DNA from: Levilactobacillus wangkuiensis
GTDB taxonomy: Bacteria; Bacillota; Bacilli; Lactobacillales; Lactobacillaceae
DNA length: 64,000 bases
Assembly (NCBI RefSeq): GCF_016861605.1
Contig: NZ_BOLM01000009.1
Location: 1 to 64,000 of the forward strand
Direction of reading: 5' to 3'
In this document: piece after piece, positions 44,674 through 53,673 of the stretch
How the letters are laid out: the number at the start of each line of letters is the position of its first letter
Numbering within the stretch: the first letter of the stretch is position 1
Program-made: the position numbers and the translations under genes
Notes under the pieces: generated by a model
What the model was told of the DNA's origin: nothing
What the model saw: the letters and a program-made list of their open reading frames with translations, nothing else
The model's database searches: none

Positions 44674-45432
44674 CTACTCGTTAAACGTGCCTAATTCAGT
44701 CAAAATCCCCTGATAAAAGGTGCTCCGGTCCTGGTCGCCGCGGCGTAACTCAGAGCCAATCTGCCCGTCCTTGATGAACAGGATGCGTTGGCAAAAGCTG
44801 GCGGAGAACGGATCATGGGTCACCAAGAGGACCGACATCTTCTGTTGTTCGTTGATAGTCGTCAACAGGTCCAACAATTCCCGTGCGCTGGTCGAATCCA
44901 ACGCCCCGGTCGGTTCATCACCCATTAAAATGGCGGGGTGGTGGACGATGGCCCGGGCAGCGGCGACCCGTTGTTTCTGGCCCCCGGAAAGTTCAGCGGG
45001 ATACTTTTGTAGCAGGTCCGCAATCGACAGCGTCTCGGCCACCTCGTGAATCGCCTGATCCATCACCTTGGCGGGTGTGCCCTTCAAGGCCAGCGGCAGA
45101 CCGATGTTTTCTTCAGCCGTTAAGCTTTCAAGTAAGTTGAAGTCTTGGAAAATGAACCCAACTTCCTGTGCCCGAAAATCTGCGAGCTGGTTGCCACGCA
45201 TCTTAGTGACGTCATGGCCGTTGACCACCACGTCCCCCTTGGTTGGCGTATCTAGTGTGGACAGCATATTCAGCAGTGTTGTCTTCCCGGAACCGGACGC
45301 CCCCATGATGCCGACGAATTCCCCGGAATCGACGGTGAAGTTCAGGCCTTTCAAGGCGGTGTACTGCCGTTCGTTTGCTTTGCCATACGTTTTTTCTAGG
45401 CCACTGACGCTGACCACTGTGTTTGTTGTCAT
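44674..45432 (-). CDS. ABC transporter ATPase (BceA-type)
   Basis: A 252-residue ATPase of the MacB/LolD/BceA group. Walker A GASGSGKTT (about 44-52), the Q-loop FIFQDFNLL, signature LSGGQKQR (about 149-156) and Walker B AILMGDEPTGALDS are all intact. The ATG at 45432 follows GGGGGAA by 6 bp; an upstream start in the same frame overlaps that site. First gene of the operon with the FtsX-type permease and GntR. Confidence 0.95.
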   Translation of the reverse strand: MTTNTVVSVSGLEKTYGKANERQYTALKGLNFTVDSGEFVGIMGASGSGKTTLLNMLSTLDTPTKGDVVVNGHDVTKMRGNQLADFRAQEVGFIFQDFNLLESLTAEENIGLPLALKGTPAKVMDQAIHEVAETLSIADLLQKYPAELSGGQKQRVAAARAIVHHPAILMGDEPTGALDSTSARELLDLLTTINEQQKMSVLLVTHDPFSASFCQRILFIKDGQIGSELRRGDQDRSTFYQGILTELGTFNE

Positions 45433-45481
45433 GTTAAGTTCCCCCACTCAATAGTCTGTTGGTTAGTTACTTGTGTAATTA

Positions 45482-45509
45482 ACTATAACGGTTCTTGGAA
45501 AATTGTCAA
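45482..45509 (-). promoter_or_regulatory. Promoter of the BceAB-type operon
   Basis: TTGACA (45504-45509) and TATAGT (45482-45487) on the minus strand, 16 bp apart. Confidence 0.75.
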
Positions 45510-45539
45510 CATTAAATTTAGAAACGTGATTGTCGAGAC

Positions 45540-45726
45540 TGGGTCGCCTGCGGCTGCCAGGAGCTCCGCCTGCTATGGGGCCGGTTCCAGCCTGTGAGGC
45601 GGACTTCCACCTCAACTTTGAGCCGAAGTTCACGTCTCAAAGATTGTCCCATGCTGTAGGCTGGGAAAGAACGCCAGCCAACACCGTCGCCACAGCTGGC
45701 TCCGTCCTGTCCTCCTCCGGCTACGT
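45540..45726 (+). repeat. Structured repeat type A, divergent copy A10
   Basis: The outer stem CAGGAGCTCCGCCTGCTATG faces CACAGCTGGCTCCGTCCTG: the sequence has changed from other copies but still pairs. Inner arms are CTTTGAGCC/GTCTCAAAG and GCTGGG/CCAGC. Confidence 0.8.
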
Positions 45727-45894
45727 TGGTCCACAATTGCGACAAAATTTAATGCAGAGACAATTTCCAGCGGCCGCTCAGTTAATATTCAGAAACTAAT
45801 TGCAAAAAAATTCTTAATGATGTCATCTATCTCACAGATACCAATCAAGTCCGCAGAAAATTAGCCCGAGACAGAACACACGCATGCGGGCCAA

Positions 45895-46101
45895 ACCAGT
45901 CTTAGCCGCAGGGCTGGGAAAACTGGGTCGGTCGTGGGAGTGACCAGAGGCGCGCCAAGGTGCCCGGCTGTATCGATGGTCTTAGCTGAGGTTCTTCACT
46001 CAGCTTAGAGCATGGGACAACCTTTGAGACCGCCCTGTGGCTCAAAGTTGAGGTGGAAGCCCGTCCTTCGGCTGGAACCGGCCCCATAGCAGGGCACCTT
46101 G
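45895..46101 (-). repeat. Structured repeat type A, copy A11
   Basis: Carries the B-type lead-in ACCAGTCTTAGCCGCAGGG, then CCAAGGTGCCCGGCTGTA and CATAGCAGGGCACCTTG, the arm CTTAGCTGAG/CTCAGCTTAG and CCTTTGAGACC/GGCTCAAAG. The outer 3' part after CACCTTG is missing. Confidence 0.85.
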
Positions 46102-46199
46102 CAAAGTAGCCACCTTCCCAACAACATTTACTAACAATACCCATGAATACCTGGCATAATCCAAAAATGACATGGGCCATACCACTTAGTTGCTGGCTG

Positions 46200-46385
46200 A
46201 ACCAGTCTTAGCCGCAGGGCTGGTGAAAATGGGCTCAGCCATGGGAGTTGCCTTAGCGGGTTTCCTGCTTAGGCAACTGCTATCTTTGAGACGCGATTTT
46301 CGGCTCAAAGTAAGTCTGGAGACCGCTCTTCGGCTCCAGACGTGCGCCCACAGCGTCACGGCCCATTTTTCACCAGCCCGGAGGC
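46200..46385 (+). repeat. Structured repeat type B, copy B5
   Basis: The best example of type B. Outer stem GGTGAAAATGGGC/GCCCATTTTTCACC; hairpins GTTGCCTTAGC/GCTTAGGCAAC, CTTTGAGAC/GGCTCAAAG and GTCTGGAG/CTCCAGAC; flanked by TTAGCCGCAGGGCT and AGCCCGGAGGC. It lies about 100 bp after A11. Confidence 0.9.
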
Positions 46386-46508
46386 GAAAAGCAAAGACAA
46401 GTGTCCAGCCGCAACCAAGCGCTGGAAGGCTCTCACGCGAATTTTTGACGAAAGTCGTGTACACTAGTAGCTGTAAGCTTTTATTCTATAATTAAAGGAG
46501 TTTTTCCG

Positions 46509-47459
46509 ATGAAACAACTGCAATTAGGTGGGACCGACTGGCAAGCATCAGCCGTTGCCCTGGGAATCATGCGCATGTCGACGCTCTCCGTTGACGATGC
46601 CGTTAAAGCTTTACAAGCTGCGCACGAAGCTGGTATTACCTACATTGACTCCGCCGATATTTATGGCGATGGTCAATCTGAAAAGATCTTCAAGGAAGCG
46701 CTGGCTAAGTCCGGCCTTTCCCGCGATGATTTCTACATCCAATCCAAGGGTGGTATCGTGTTGGATCAAAGTCGCAGCCATGATGGCTTAGTCTTTGGCC
46801 AACGTTACGACTTCTCCAAGCAACACCTGTTGGATTCTGTCGATGGCATTTTGGAACGGATGGGATTGGATTACCTGGACGCCTTCCTGTTGCACCGGCC
46901 AGACCCACTGATGGACCCCGCAGAAATCGCGGACGCCTTCAACACCCTACAACGGACTGGTAAGGTTCGTCACTTTGGGGTTTCTAACTTTAACGTGCAA
47001 CAATACCTGATGGTCCAGGAAGCCGTTGACCAGAAGTTGATATTCAACCAACTGCAATTCGGTGCCGCTCATGCCCAAATGGTGACGGAAGGTCTGCGCG
47101 TCAACATGGACGATGCCCCGGCCGTAACTGACGGCGGCTTACTTGAATTTTCACGGCGTAAGCACGTCACGATTCAAGCTTGGTCACCTTTCCAATATGG
47201 TCTGTTCGAAGGCATGTTCATCAACGATCCTAAATATCCTGAACTGAACGCCAAGCTGCAAGAACTCGCTGACAAGTATGGCGTTTCCAAGAACGGTATC
47301 GCCACGGCCTGGATTCTCCGGCACCCAGCCAACATTCAAGTCTTGCTGGGAACCATGAACCCTGACCACATCAAGGATAGCGCGGCCGGTGCCGACGTTA
47401 ACTTGACGAAGCAGGAATGGTACGACATCTACTTTGCTGCCGGCAACTACCTGCCATAA
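46509..47459 (+). CDS. Aldo/keto reductase
   Basis: A 316-residue NADPH-dependent oxidoreductase with the TIM-barrel AKR fold. The catalytic tetrad is visible: Asp and Tyr in YIDSADIYGDG (about 45-55), Lys in YIQSKGG and His in LLHRPDPL (about 121). Further family marks are VRHFGVSNFN and the C-terminal cofactor segment near ILRHPANIQVLLGT. It resembles B. subtilis/E. coli YdhF. The substrate is unknown. AAAGGAG is 9 bp from the ATG. Transcribed alone. Confidence 0.93.
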   Translation: MKQLQLGGTDWQASAVALGIMRMSTLSVDDAVKALQAAHEAGITYIDSADIYGDGQSEKIFKEALAKSGLSRDDFYIQSKGGIVLDQSRSHDGLVFGQRYDFSKQHLLDSVDGILERMGLDYLDAFLLHRPDPLMDPAEIADAFNTLQRTGKVRHFGVSNFNVQQYLMVQEAVDQKLIFNQLQFGAAHAQMVTEGLRVNMDDAPAVTDGGLLEFSRRKHVTIQAWSPFQYGLFEGMFINDPKYPELNAKLQELADKYGVSKNGIATAWILRHPANIQVLLGTMNPDHIKDSAAGADVNLTKQEWYDIYFAAGNYLP

Positions 47460-47495
47460 ACTTATTTTTAAAACCGAAAAATTAATTTCAACTGA

Positions 47496-47546
47496 GAAAG
47501 ACGACGCCATCCCTGGTACTCTAGGGGATTCAGCGTCGCCTTTTTC
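47496..47546 (+). terminator. Terminator of the aldo/keto reductase gene
   Basis: AAAGACGACGC pairs with GCGTCGCCTTT, followed by T's. Confidence 0.85.
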
Positions 47547-47573
47547 AATGCCCAAAATTTTTGGCAAAAAGGG

Positions 47574-47601
47574 TTGTCATTTAAAAAAATGGTGGTAAAC
47601 T
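47574..47601 (+). promoter_or_regulatory. Promoter of the small membrane protein gene
   Basis: TTGTCA (47574-47579) and TAAACT (47596-47601), 16 bp apart. Confidence 0.7.
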
Positions 47602-47661
47602 GAAGTTGTTCTTGAGGGCGAGTAAGTACTCGCTCGAAGATTTGGAAAGGGGATTATAATC

Positions 47662-47931
47662 ATGTTTACCACTATTTTTTGGATTCTTGCTATTTGGTTA
47701 GTTGTTAACGGCGTTTGGACTTGCTTTGCAACGGATAACCAGGAGTTGATGAAATGGTTCGGTTGGATCAACGTGATTGCGATCATCCTAGGCTTCTGGG
47801 TATTCTACGGTGCTGCTAGCGTGGCCGTTCTGGTCGGCTGGTTCACCGCAGTTAACTGGGTCAACGTGGTCCTAGCCATCATCCAGTTAGTCCTGGCTTA
47901 CCGCAAAGTCGGGTCAACCCACAACGCTTAG
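47662..47931 (+). CDS. Small three-helix membrane protein
   Basis: An 89-residue, strongly hydrophobic protein with three likely membrane helices (about 3-21, 33-55 and 59-80) and a short basic tail. Several tryptophans sit near helix ends. No family is recognised. GGAAAGGGG precedes the ATG, and promoter and terminator frame it as a single-gene unit, which supports it being real. Confidence 0.75.
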   Translation: MFTTIFWILAIWLVVNGVWTCFATDNQELMKWFGWINVIAIILGFWVFYGAASVAVLVGWFTAVNWVNVVLAIIQLVLAYRKVGSTHNA

Positions 47932-47956
47932 ATTCCCGTTTCACCCCTGACGACAC

Positions 47957-48001
47957 AAAGAGCCGGACTGTCCTGGACACAGACAGACCGGCTCTTTTGC
48001 T
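47957..48001 (+). terminator. Terminator
   Basis: AAAGAGCCGG pairs with CCGGCTCTTTT after the three-helix protein gene. Confidence 0.9.
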
Positions 48002-48044
48002 CTAGTATTCCTGCTTTCAACGGGTTAAACTGGTGTTATCGGTT

Positions 48045-48075
48045 CCGTTCTCGGCGGCGGGTCACTGACACCGTG
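48045..48075 (+). repeat. Type A remnant with fused ends, A12
   Basis: GTTCCGTTCTCGGCGGCGG is joined directly to GGTCACTGACACCG; everything between the two ends is gone. Confidence 0.6.
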
Positions 48076-48230
48076 CACGCCAGTTTCATCGGAGGATGCT
48101 CTCTTCACCTTTTGAGTTGCCATGTACGCAAAATGTCCTCACCCATCAGCCGCTCTAAATTCGGGATTTCCAACGTAAACTAGCTCGCAGATAACCATAA
48201 CGACAGCACAACATTACCGATTAAACCTAC

Positions 48231-48488
48231 CGTTAGCCGCAGAGCTGGGGAAAATGGGTTAGTCGTAGGCGTGACCAGAGGCGAACCAAGGTGCCCGGCT
48301 GTGTCGGTGGTCTTGGCTGGCGTTCTTTTCCAGCCTAGTCCACGGGGCAACCTTTGAGACCGCTTCTCAGGCTCAAAGTTGAGGTGGAAGCCCGGCTCTC
48401 AGGCTGGAACCGGCCCCACAGCAGGGCACCTTGAGCTCGACGGCGGGAACGAATACGACGGCGCCCATTTTCACCAGCCCGGAGGCCC
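48231..48488 (-). repeat. Structured repeat, full nested copy A13
   Basis: A full type A core nested in the type B stem: GGGGAAAATGGG faces GCCCATTTTCACC; CCAAGGTGCCCGGCTGTG faces CACAGCAGGGCACCTTG; arms GGTCTTGGCTGG/CCAGCCTAGTCC and CCTTTGAGACC/GGCTCAAAG. It ends about 57 bp before the TetR start codon. Confidence 0.9.
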
Positions 48489-48544
48489 TGACAACGACCT
48501 ATTTAATCGTAAACAAATTTGACTCAACCAAAGGTGGTATTTCC

Positions 48545-49195
48545 ATGTCAAATAAGAAAATTTTGGACGAATTCCCTGACGTCATTCAGGCCAACGAAGA
48601 CCTGACGCAAAAACAAAAAGACGTGCTGATTGCCAGCATCCGTCTTTTTGCCGAACAGGGTTATGCCAATACGAGTACGCGCCAGATTGCTGAAGCCGCG
48701 CACCAGTCCGAAGGGACCATGTTTAAACATTTTAAATCCAAGGCCAACATCTTGCGGGCGGCCCTGGAGCCCATCATTCACGAAATCATCCCCGACGTCG
48801 AGGCCGAGTTCAAGCGCGAAACGTTGACGCACCCGGCTGCCAATCTCCATGAGTTTCTGGACTTCTTCGTCCGTAACCGCATGGCGTTCGCGGCAAATAA
48901 TCAGGACGCCATCAAGGTTTTCTTCAGTGAGTTGCTTTACAACGAAACGTTGCGGACCGAATTCATTGAGACCGCTCGGCAAGAATTGATTGCCGCGTTC
49001 AAAGATACTATTTTGTTGTTACAAAAGAACAAAGTCATCATCGACTGGCCATTTAACGAAATCTTTCGTTACATGATTGCCGTCGTTGTTGGCTACATCC
49101 TGGATCGGTACGTCCTCTTCCCCAATCGGGCGTGGGACGATGACGTTGAAGCCGGCTATTTAGTCGCCGAACTGGAAAAAGTTTTACAGCCCTAG
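48545..49195 (+). CDS. TetR-family transcriptional regulator
   Basis: A 216-residue repressor. The N-terminal HTH reads LFAEQGYANTSTRQIAEAAHQSEGTMFKHFKSKANIL (about residues 31-68); the C-terminal helical part binds an unknown ligand. The ATG at 48545 follows AAAGGTGG; longer versions of the frame would start inside the repeat and are unlikely. No divergent or downstream partner gene exists, so its target is elsewhere or itself. Confidence 0.93.
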   Translation: MSNKKILDEFPDVIQANEDLTQKQKDVLIASIRLFAEQGYANTSTRQIAEAAHQSEGTMFKHFKSKANILRAALEPIIHEIIPDVEAEFKRETLTHPAANLHEFLDFFVRNRMAFAANNQDAIKVFFSELLYNETLRTEFIETARQELIAAFKDTILLLQKNKVIIDWPFNEIFRYMIAVVVGYILDRYVLFPNRAWDDDVEAGYLVAELEKVLQP

Positions 49196-49217
49196 TCATT
49201 GGGTCTTCCAGTTTTAT

Positions 49218-49248
49218 GGGTTCTTGCTATGGGCAGGAACCTTTTTTC
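49218..49248 (+). terminator. TetR gene terminator
   Basis: GGGTTCTTGC pairs with GCAGGAACC, followed by six T's. Confidence 0.88.
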
Positions 49249-49299
49249 GTTTGCATATTATTAAATATATAACAGCCCAAACGGCCATAAATTTGTCAG

Positions 49300-49492
49300 C
49301 CAGTGTCAGGGACCAAAGGTAGGCCAAGGTTCCCCGCTGTGTCGATGGTCTAAGCTGAGTGGGTTTATTCTCAGCTTAGACCATGGGTCGACCTTTGAGA
49401 CCGATTTTCGGCTCAAAGTCGAGGTGCAGGACCGCCTCTCAGGCCGGAACCGCCCCCATAGCGGGGAACCTTGAGCCCACCGTCGGGAACGG
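49300..49492 (-). repeat. Structured repeat type A, copy A14
   Basis: CCAAGGTTCCCCGCTGTG faces CATAGCGGGGAACCTTG, a stem changed in both arms against the common GGTGCCC/GGGCACC. The arm GGTCTAAGCTGAG/CTCAGCTTAGACC is a perfect 13-bp stem; CCTTTGAGACC faces GGCTCAAAG. It ends just before the stop of the lectin gene. Confidence 0.9.
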
Positions 49493-49510
49493 AAACGCCA
49501 ATCGACAAAT

Positions 49511-51658
49511 TTAAGGCGCATCTTGGAGACGCCACTCAAGCACCCCTTGGTATTTGCCCGCTAACGTATCACTATTCACGAGCATATGTGGTCCCTGGTC
49601 CGCCTGCCAACTTCCACTGACGCTGGTCTGTTCCGAGTCACTCGCCGTCGTCTTTTCCGCAACCAGCACCGCTGCCTGGCTCTGATCACCCACCGGCTGT
49701 TCCTCATGCCCCCGCATGAAAATCACATGTCCACGTAATAATTGGCCGGCAGCAGTCCGAAACGGCGTCTGCTGTTGCACGAATAATTTCCACCGCCGCT
49801 GCGGTCCCCGTTCATCCAAGACGGTTAGCCGCCAGCCCGGCTTGCGTTGAATGTGTTGCGCTGTTCCAGTTAAGGTCGTGGTTGCGAAGTCTGCTTCGTG
49901 GGATACCTCCGTAAAGCCTAATGTTCCGGGCCCCCGTGTCAAAGTGACCTGAATTTCATTGGAACGGACCTGCGCATCCGCCTTGTCTTCTGCCTGCAGA
50001 GTCAGCTGATTGTCTCCCGGCTTGAGGAGCACCGATTTCACGGTTAGTTGCGCCGTGCCGACTGGTTGTCCCGCGATTAATTGACCGGCTAAATCAGTCA
50101 TAGAAACGGTCTGACCATTCAGTTTGGCCCGCAGACGATACCCCGTCAACTCGTCCACTGCAAAGGGTTCGCCATTGTTGGTCAGCTGAACCCGCACCGT
50201 CGCATCCTCGTGATGGCCGAGCTGTTGCGTGGCATCGCCTAAATTAGCTAACTTCAGTTGCACGCCCGCCTGGATTCGATAACTGGGCAATGGCAACTGC
50301 GTTTGGTAATTAGGGCCGTAAAAGCGCGCCGTTACAGCCGAAACAGTCGTTTCATGACTCACCGCTGGGACTGTTCCAGTCGCTGAAACGGTCACCCGGT
50401 TGCGGCTTTTATCCAGTGTTTCCTTCCAGGCCTTTTTTATTTCAGGTTGCGTCAATTCAGCCAAACTAAATGGTTCGCTGATGGCATCCTGATCATAACT
50501 GACCCCACCAGCCGTCCAGGTCAATGGTTGCGGCAGGGGCAGGTTCATCGTCAATGGCTGAATGTCCTGATTACTGGTTGCGGCATCATAATCAAATTGA
50601 TATTGATAGCGCACCTGGTCACCCACCGCCACCCGTCCGCCAGCCGGGACCGGCTGTTTGGTCGTCAAATTGTAGAGTGTGGCGTGCGGGGTGATTTTTC
50701 CTAAACTGTCGGAACTGTCAATCATCGCCAGGGCATTTTCACTCTTATCAGGATTAGTTGACCCGGTGATTCCCCAATAAACATTGCCATTTGCTGTCGT
50801 CGCGCCTAACTTACTAGGGTCAATAGCCACCGTATCCTGCACGACATCTGTTCCGCTCCGCGCCATCCCGGTCACCGGATCACGATCATTGTAGTGGTAG
50901 GTCATTTGTTTTTTATCCGCTTGCCAGTCTAAGGTCAAATGATGCCACTGACCATCCGCAAAGTTCGTCACCATTTTAGGCTGTTTGTGATTCATACTGA
51001 AGTAGTAGTGCTTTTTGCTCCCCAACTGGCGATAGGTAGCCGCTTCTCCAGGATAGCCACTGGCGATGTGCATGCCAGAATTGACGGGCACATCGAGATC
51101 AAATGCATCACTCTTTCCAACTTCATTGGTATGATTAATGTGGGTGTCAAATTCCAACGCCCAACTATTCCCAATTGCGGTTGCCGTGACCAAGTCGACC
51201 CCTAACCCGTTGCGGTCATTCCCCCACACCCCTAGAGACTCACCAGCGCCCGCGACTGCCCGGCTTTCCCTCTCCGAGTTTTGCAAAACAAAGGCCATGC
51301 CGGATCCAGCGTTCTGACCTTTATCTCCAAAATACAGCCACAACGCGATATGCTCATCCGCATTCATATTAAACTGATTGTTCATCCGGGCTAGCCCCGT
51401 CTTAGACCAAATAGCTCCTGCCTGGACAAACCTCGAATCAGGATTGTCGCGGGTAATCTGGGCAACCGACTGCGGCACTAACGGTGAATCAATTAACTTC
51501 GTAAAGTTATCCGACCCCGCCATCGAAAATAAATTATCCAACGGCACTCCCTGTGGCGCCGTTGCCAACGCGTGGTCCAGGTCCGCATTGGCCTGACCAC
51601 TTATCGTTGGAAATAGTAGGCTTAACCCCACTACGATTCCCATCAACCACCGTTTCAT
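49511..51658 (-). CDS. L-type lectin surface protein with WxL-like end
   Basis: A 715-residue secreted protein. Signal peptide about 1-25 (ending SGQANA). An L-type (legume-like) lectin domain spans about 55-320, with AGSGMAFVLQ, NGLGVDLVTATA and WALEFDTHIN segments. Two or more beta-sandwich domains follow (about 330-600). The C-terminus ends YQGVLEWRLQDAP, like the second motif of WxL domains, which bind the peptidoglycan non-covalently; the first WxL motif is less clear (WKLFVQQQ). It stands alone, not in a csc cluster. Possibly a glycan-binding adhesin. Confidence 0.85.
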   Translation of the reverse strand: MKRWLMGIVVGLSLLFPTISGQANADLDHALATAPQGVPLDNLFSMAGSDNFTKLIDSPLVPQSVAQITRDNPDSRFVQAGAIWSKTGLARMNNQFNMNADEHIALWLYFGDKGQNAGSGMAFVLQNSERESRAVAGAGESLGVWGNDRNGLGVDLVTATAIGNSWALEFDTHINHTNEVGKSDAFDLDVPVNSGMHIASGYPGEAATYRQLGSKKHYYFSMNHKQPKMVTNFADGQWHHLTLDWQADKKQMTYHYNDRDPVTGMARSGTDVVQDTVAIDPSKLGATTANGNVYWGITGSTNPDKSENALAMIDSSDSLGKITPHATLYNLTTKQPVPAGGRVAVGDQVRYQYQFDYDAATSNQDIQPLTMNLPLPQPLTWTAGGVSYDQDAISEPFSLAELTQPEIKKAWKETLDKSRNRVTVSATGTVPAVSHETTVSAVTARFYGPNYQTQLPLPSYRIQAGVQLKLANLGDATQQLGHHEDATVRVQLTNNGEPFAVDELTGYRLRAKLNGQTVSMTDLAGQLIAGQPVGTAQLTVKSVLLKPGDNQLTLQAEDKADAQVRSNEIQVTLTRGPGTLGFTEVSHEADFATTTLTGTAQHIQRKPGWRLTVLDERGPQRRWKLFVQQQTPFRTAAGQLLRGHVIFMRGHEEQPVGDQSQAAVLVAEKTTASDSEQTSVSGSWQADQGPHMLVNSDTLAGKYQGVLEWRLQDAP

Positions 51659-51911
51659 GTCATCCTCCCCCTAGCCTAATCTAAAATAAATATAAGCCTA
51701 TTAACCAACGTAATTGGGATTATACAGGATGAGATAGTTCATGACAATCAATGTTAACTTTTATAATTATTTAAATATAACGTCACTTATAAAAACAGTT
51801 TCACGCCAGCTTCTTCGCGACTGCCATTACAAATTTGGCGGTTTAATCCTTTAACGCCACAGCTAATAACGGACCCAATTTTCTCCGGGCCATTGCGCCA
51901 GCAGCACGCGC

Positions 51912-51957
51912 AAAAAGCCAGCGTCAATCTTATCCCACAAGATTGGCGCTGGCTTTA
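51912..51957. terminator. Terminator of the MFS gene
   Basis: AAAGCCAGCG...CAATCTT pairs with AAGATTG...CGCTGGCTTT. The rest of the gap 51659-51973 is AT-rich and holds no gene. Confidence 0.92.
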
Positions 51958-51973
51958 ATTGTTTTGCTTATTT

Positions 51974-53179
51974 TTAGTATTCGTTAAACCTGTGAATCAG
52001 CCGTTTCACTGGTCGGGCTAACCGGATCAGTAACAGCGTTAAACCGATACTCAAGGCCACCATGCCGGCACCAAACAATGGCGTCCAGCCCAACCCAAAT
52101 TGGCTCGTGACCTGACCACCAATACCGGAGCCCAACGCAATCCCCACGTTGAACGCGGAAATGTTGAGAGCCGAGGCCATGGTGATGTCGTTCGGCGTTT
52201 GCTTTTCTGCCAGTTGAACAATGTACAGCTGCAGGCCGGGCACGTTCATGAAGGCAAAGAAGCCCATTACTAACACGGTCAGTAAACCTAACCATTGGTT
52301 ATTAGCGGTAAACGTCAAGACTAGCAACGTGACGAACAAGCCGGTAAACATTTTCAGCAGCGCTGCCAGTGGCTTCGCGTTGGCCCAGCGGCCGCCTAAG
52401 GTATTGCCAATGGCCACCATCAAGCCGTACACGACCAGAATGATCACGACGGCACCAGCCGACCACCCCATTTTTTGTTCCAAGAGTGGGGACAGGTAGG
52501 TGTAAGCCACGAACGTGCCGCCATAACCTAAGGCCGTCACTAACAGGGCTACTAAAATTTGTGGATTGCCGAGCACGCGGAGAATTCCCCGGGCCGTCGC
52601 CTTACTTGGCAATGGCAGGTTGCGCGGCACCAACACATAGTCGGCCACCCAGCCAATCACGCCAATGACACTGATGAAGATGAAGGACCAGCGCCAGCCG
52701 CCCAATTGGCCGATCATGGTTCCCAGCGGCACACCGGTCACCGTGGCCACCGTCAAACCGGTAAACATCACGGCGATTGCCGACGCCCGTTTAGAAGGGG
52801 CCACCACGTCCGCCGCAATCACGGAAGCGACGGTCATGAAAATGCCGTGCGCCAAGGCCGCGATTACCCGTCCCGCCAAGAGAACGATGAAGGCGGGCGC
52901 AAAGGCGGCGACTAAATTACCTAAGATAAATAACAACATAATAATGATCATCAACGTGTGCCGGTTGATTTGGCCGGTCAGGAGCGTCATCAGTGGTGCT
53001 CCAATCATGATGCCCAACGCATAAACGGACACCGTTAACCCAGCTTGAGCGATGCTAATGTGGAAACTTTGAATCAGCAGGGGCATCAACCCCACGCTGA
53101 TAAATTCGGTTGAGCCAATGGCGAATGCGCTGATAGCCAGTGCCAATAACGTCATGGCTGGTGAAATTTTCTTAGTCAT
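51974..53179 (-). CDS. MFS transporter (DHA1 efflux type)
   Basis: A 401-residue, 12-helix major facilitator of the drug:H+ antiporter-1 group. Signatures are GSTEFISVGLMPLL in helix 1, LTGQINRHTLMI between helices 2 and 3, RVIAALAHGIFMTVASVIAAD (motif B region) and TGVPLGTMIGQLGGWRWSF (motif C). The pattern is that of AraJ/PbuE/YdhP-like exporters; the substrate is unknown. GGAGG precedes the ATG. It is divergent from an HxlR regulator with an operator between them. Confidence 0.92.
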   Translation of the reverse strand: MTKKISPAMTLLALAISAFAIGSTEFISVGLMPLLIQSFHISIAQAGLTVSVYALGIMIGAPLMTLLTGQINRHTLMIIIMLLFILGNLVAAFAPAFIVLLAGRVIAALAHGIFMTVASVIAADVVAPSKRASAIAVMFTGLTVATVTGVPLGTMIGQLGGWRWSFIFISVIGVIGWVADYVLVPRNLPLPSKATARGILRVLGNPQILVALLVTALGYGGTFVAYTYLSPLLEQKMGWSAGAVVIILVVYGLMVAIGNTLGGRWANAKPLAALLKMFTGLFVTLLVLTFTANNQWLGLLTVLVMGFFAFMNVPGLQLYIVQLAEKQTPNDITMASALNISAFNVGIALGSGIGGQVTSQFGLGWTPLFGAGMVALSIGLTLLLIRLARPVKRLIHRFNEY

Positions 53180-53200
53180 AATGACCTCCTCGTTTTTCGT

Positions 53201-53249
53201 TTGCTAACGTAATAAATAATGATTATACTGGTTAGCAACCGGAGAACAA
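53201..53249 (-). promoter_or_regulatory. MFS promoter and HxlR operator
   Basis: TTGTTC (53244-53249) and TATAAT (53222-53227) lie on the minus strand, 16 bp apart. The inverted repeat TTGCTAAC (53201-53208) and GTTAGCAA (53231-53238) flanks the -10 box, a likely binding site for the divergently coded HxlR protein. Confidence 0.75.
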
Positions 53250-53310
53250 GAACCGACTTTAAAGTGCCCTACCCACCAAAAGGTAACTATTAGACAGGAG
53301 GCCGTTTAAC

Positions 53311-53673
53311 ATGCCCACAAAAACTTATCATATTGGCGTTGAAGCCACGATGGAGATCATCGGTGGTAAATGGAAGTCCATTATTCTGTGCCACCTCCGC
53401 CATCAAACCATGCGGACCAGTGAACTCGCTCGTGCCATTCCGCAAATTTCGCAAAAGATGTTGACACAACAGTTGCGAGAACTAGAAAACGCGGACATCG
53501 TTGCCCGCCACGTTTACAAGCAGGTGCCACCCAAGGTTGAATACTCACTGACCGACTACGGCGAATCGCTGTCGGGAATTCTTCACGAGCTGTGCGTTTG
53601 GGGCGAGAACAATATTGACCGGCGCGAGGCTGCGGGCGAAGAGATCACCCTTCTCAACCGCGACGACGTTTAG
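53311..53673 (+). CDS. HxlR-family transcriptional regulator
   Basis: A 120-residue winged-helix protein with the HxlR core IIGGKWKSIILCHLRHQTMRTSELARAIPQISQKMLTQQLRELENADIV (about 17-65) and the wing KQVPPKVEYSLTDYGESL. One cysteine sits near residue 29 in the LCHL stretch, a position used for thiol/aldehyde sensing in some relatives. GGAGGCC precedes the ATG. It probably controls the divergent MFS gene. Its TAG stop lies within the outer stem of repeat B6. Confidence 0.93.
   Translation: MPTKTYHIGVEATMEIIGGKWKSIILCHLRHQTMRTSELARAIPQISQKMLTQQLRELENADIVARHVYKQVPPKVEYSLTDYGESLSGILHELCVWGENNIDRREAAGEEITLLNRDDV

Noticed and set aside
46186-46495. Frames of 92 and 101 codons on both strands
   Set aside because: They cover repeat B5 and the leader of the aldo/keto reductase gene; similar frames appear in other repeat copies.
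48431-48544. N-terminal extension of the TetR gene
   Set aside because: The open frame extends upstream into repeat A13, but the ribosome binding site and family N-terminus place the start at 48545.
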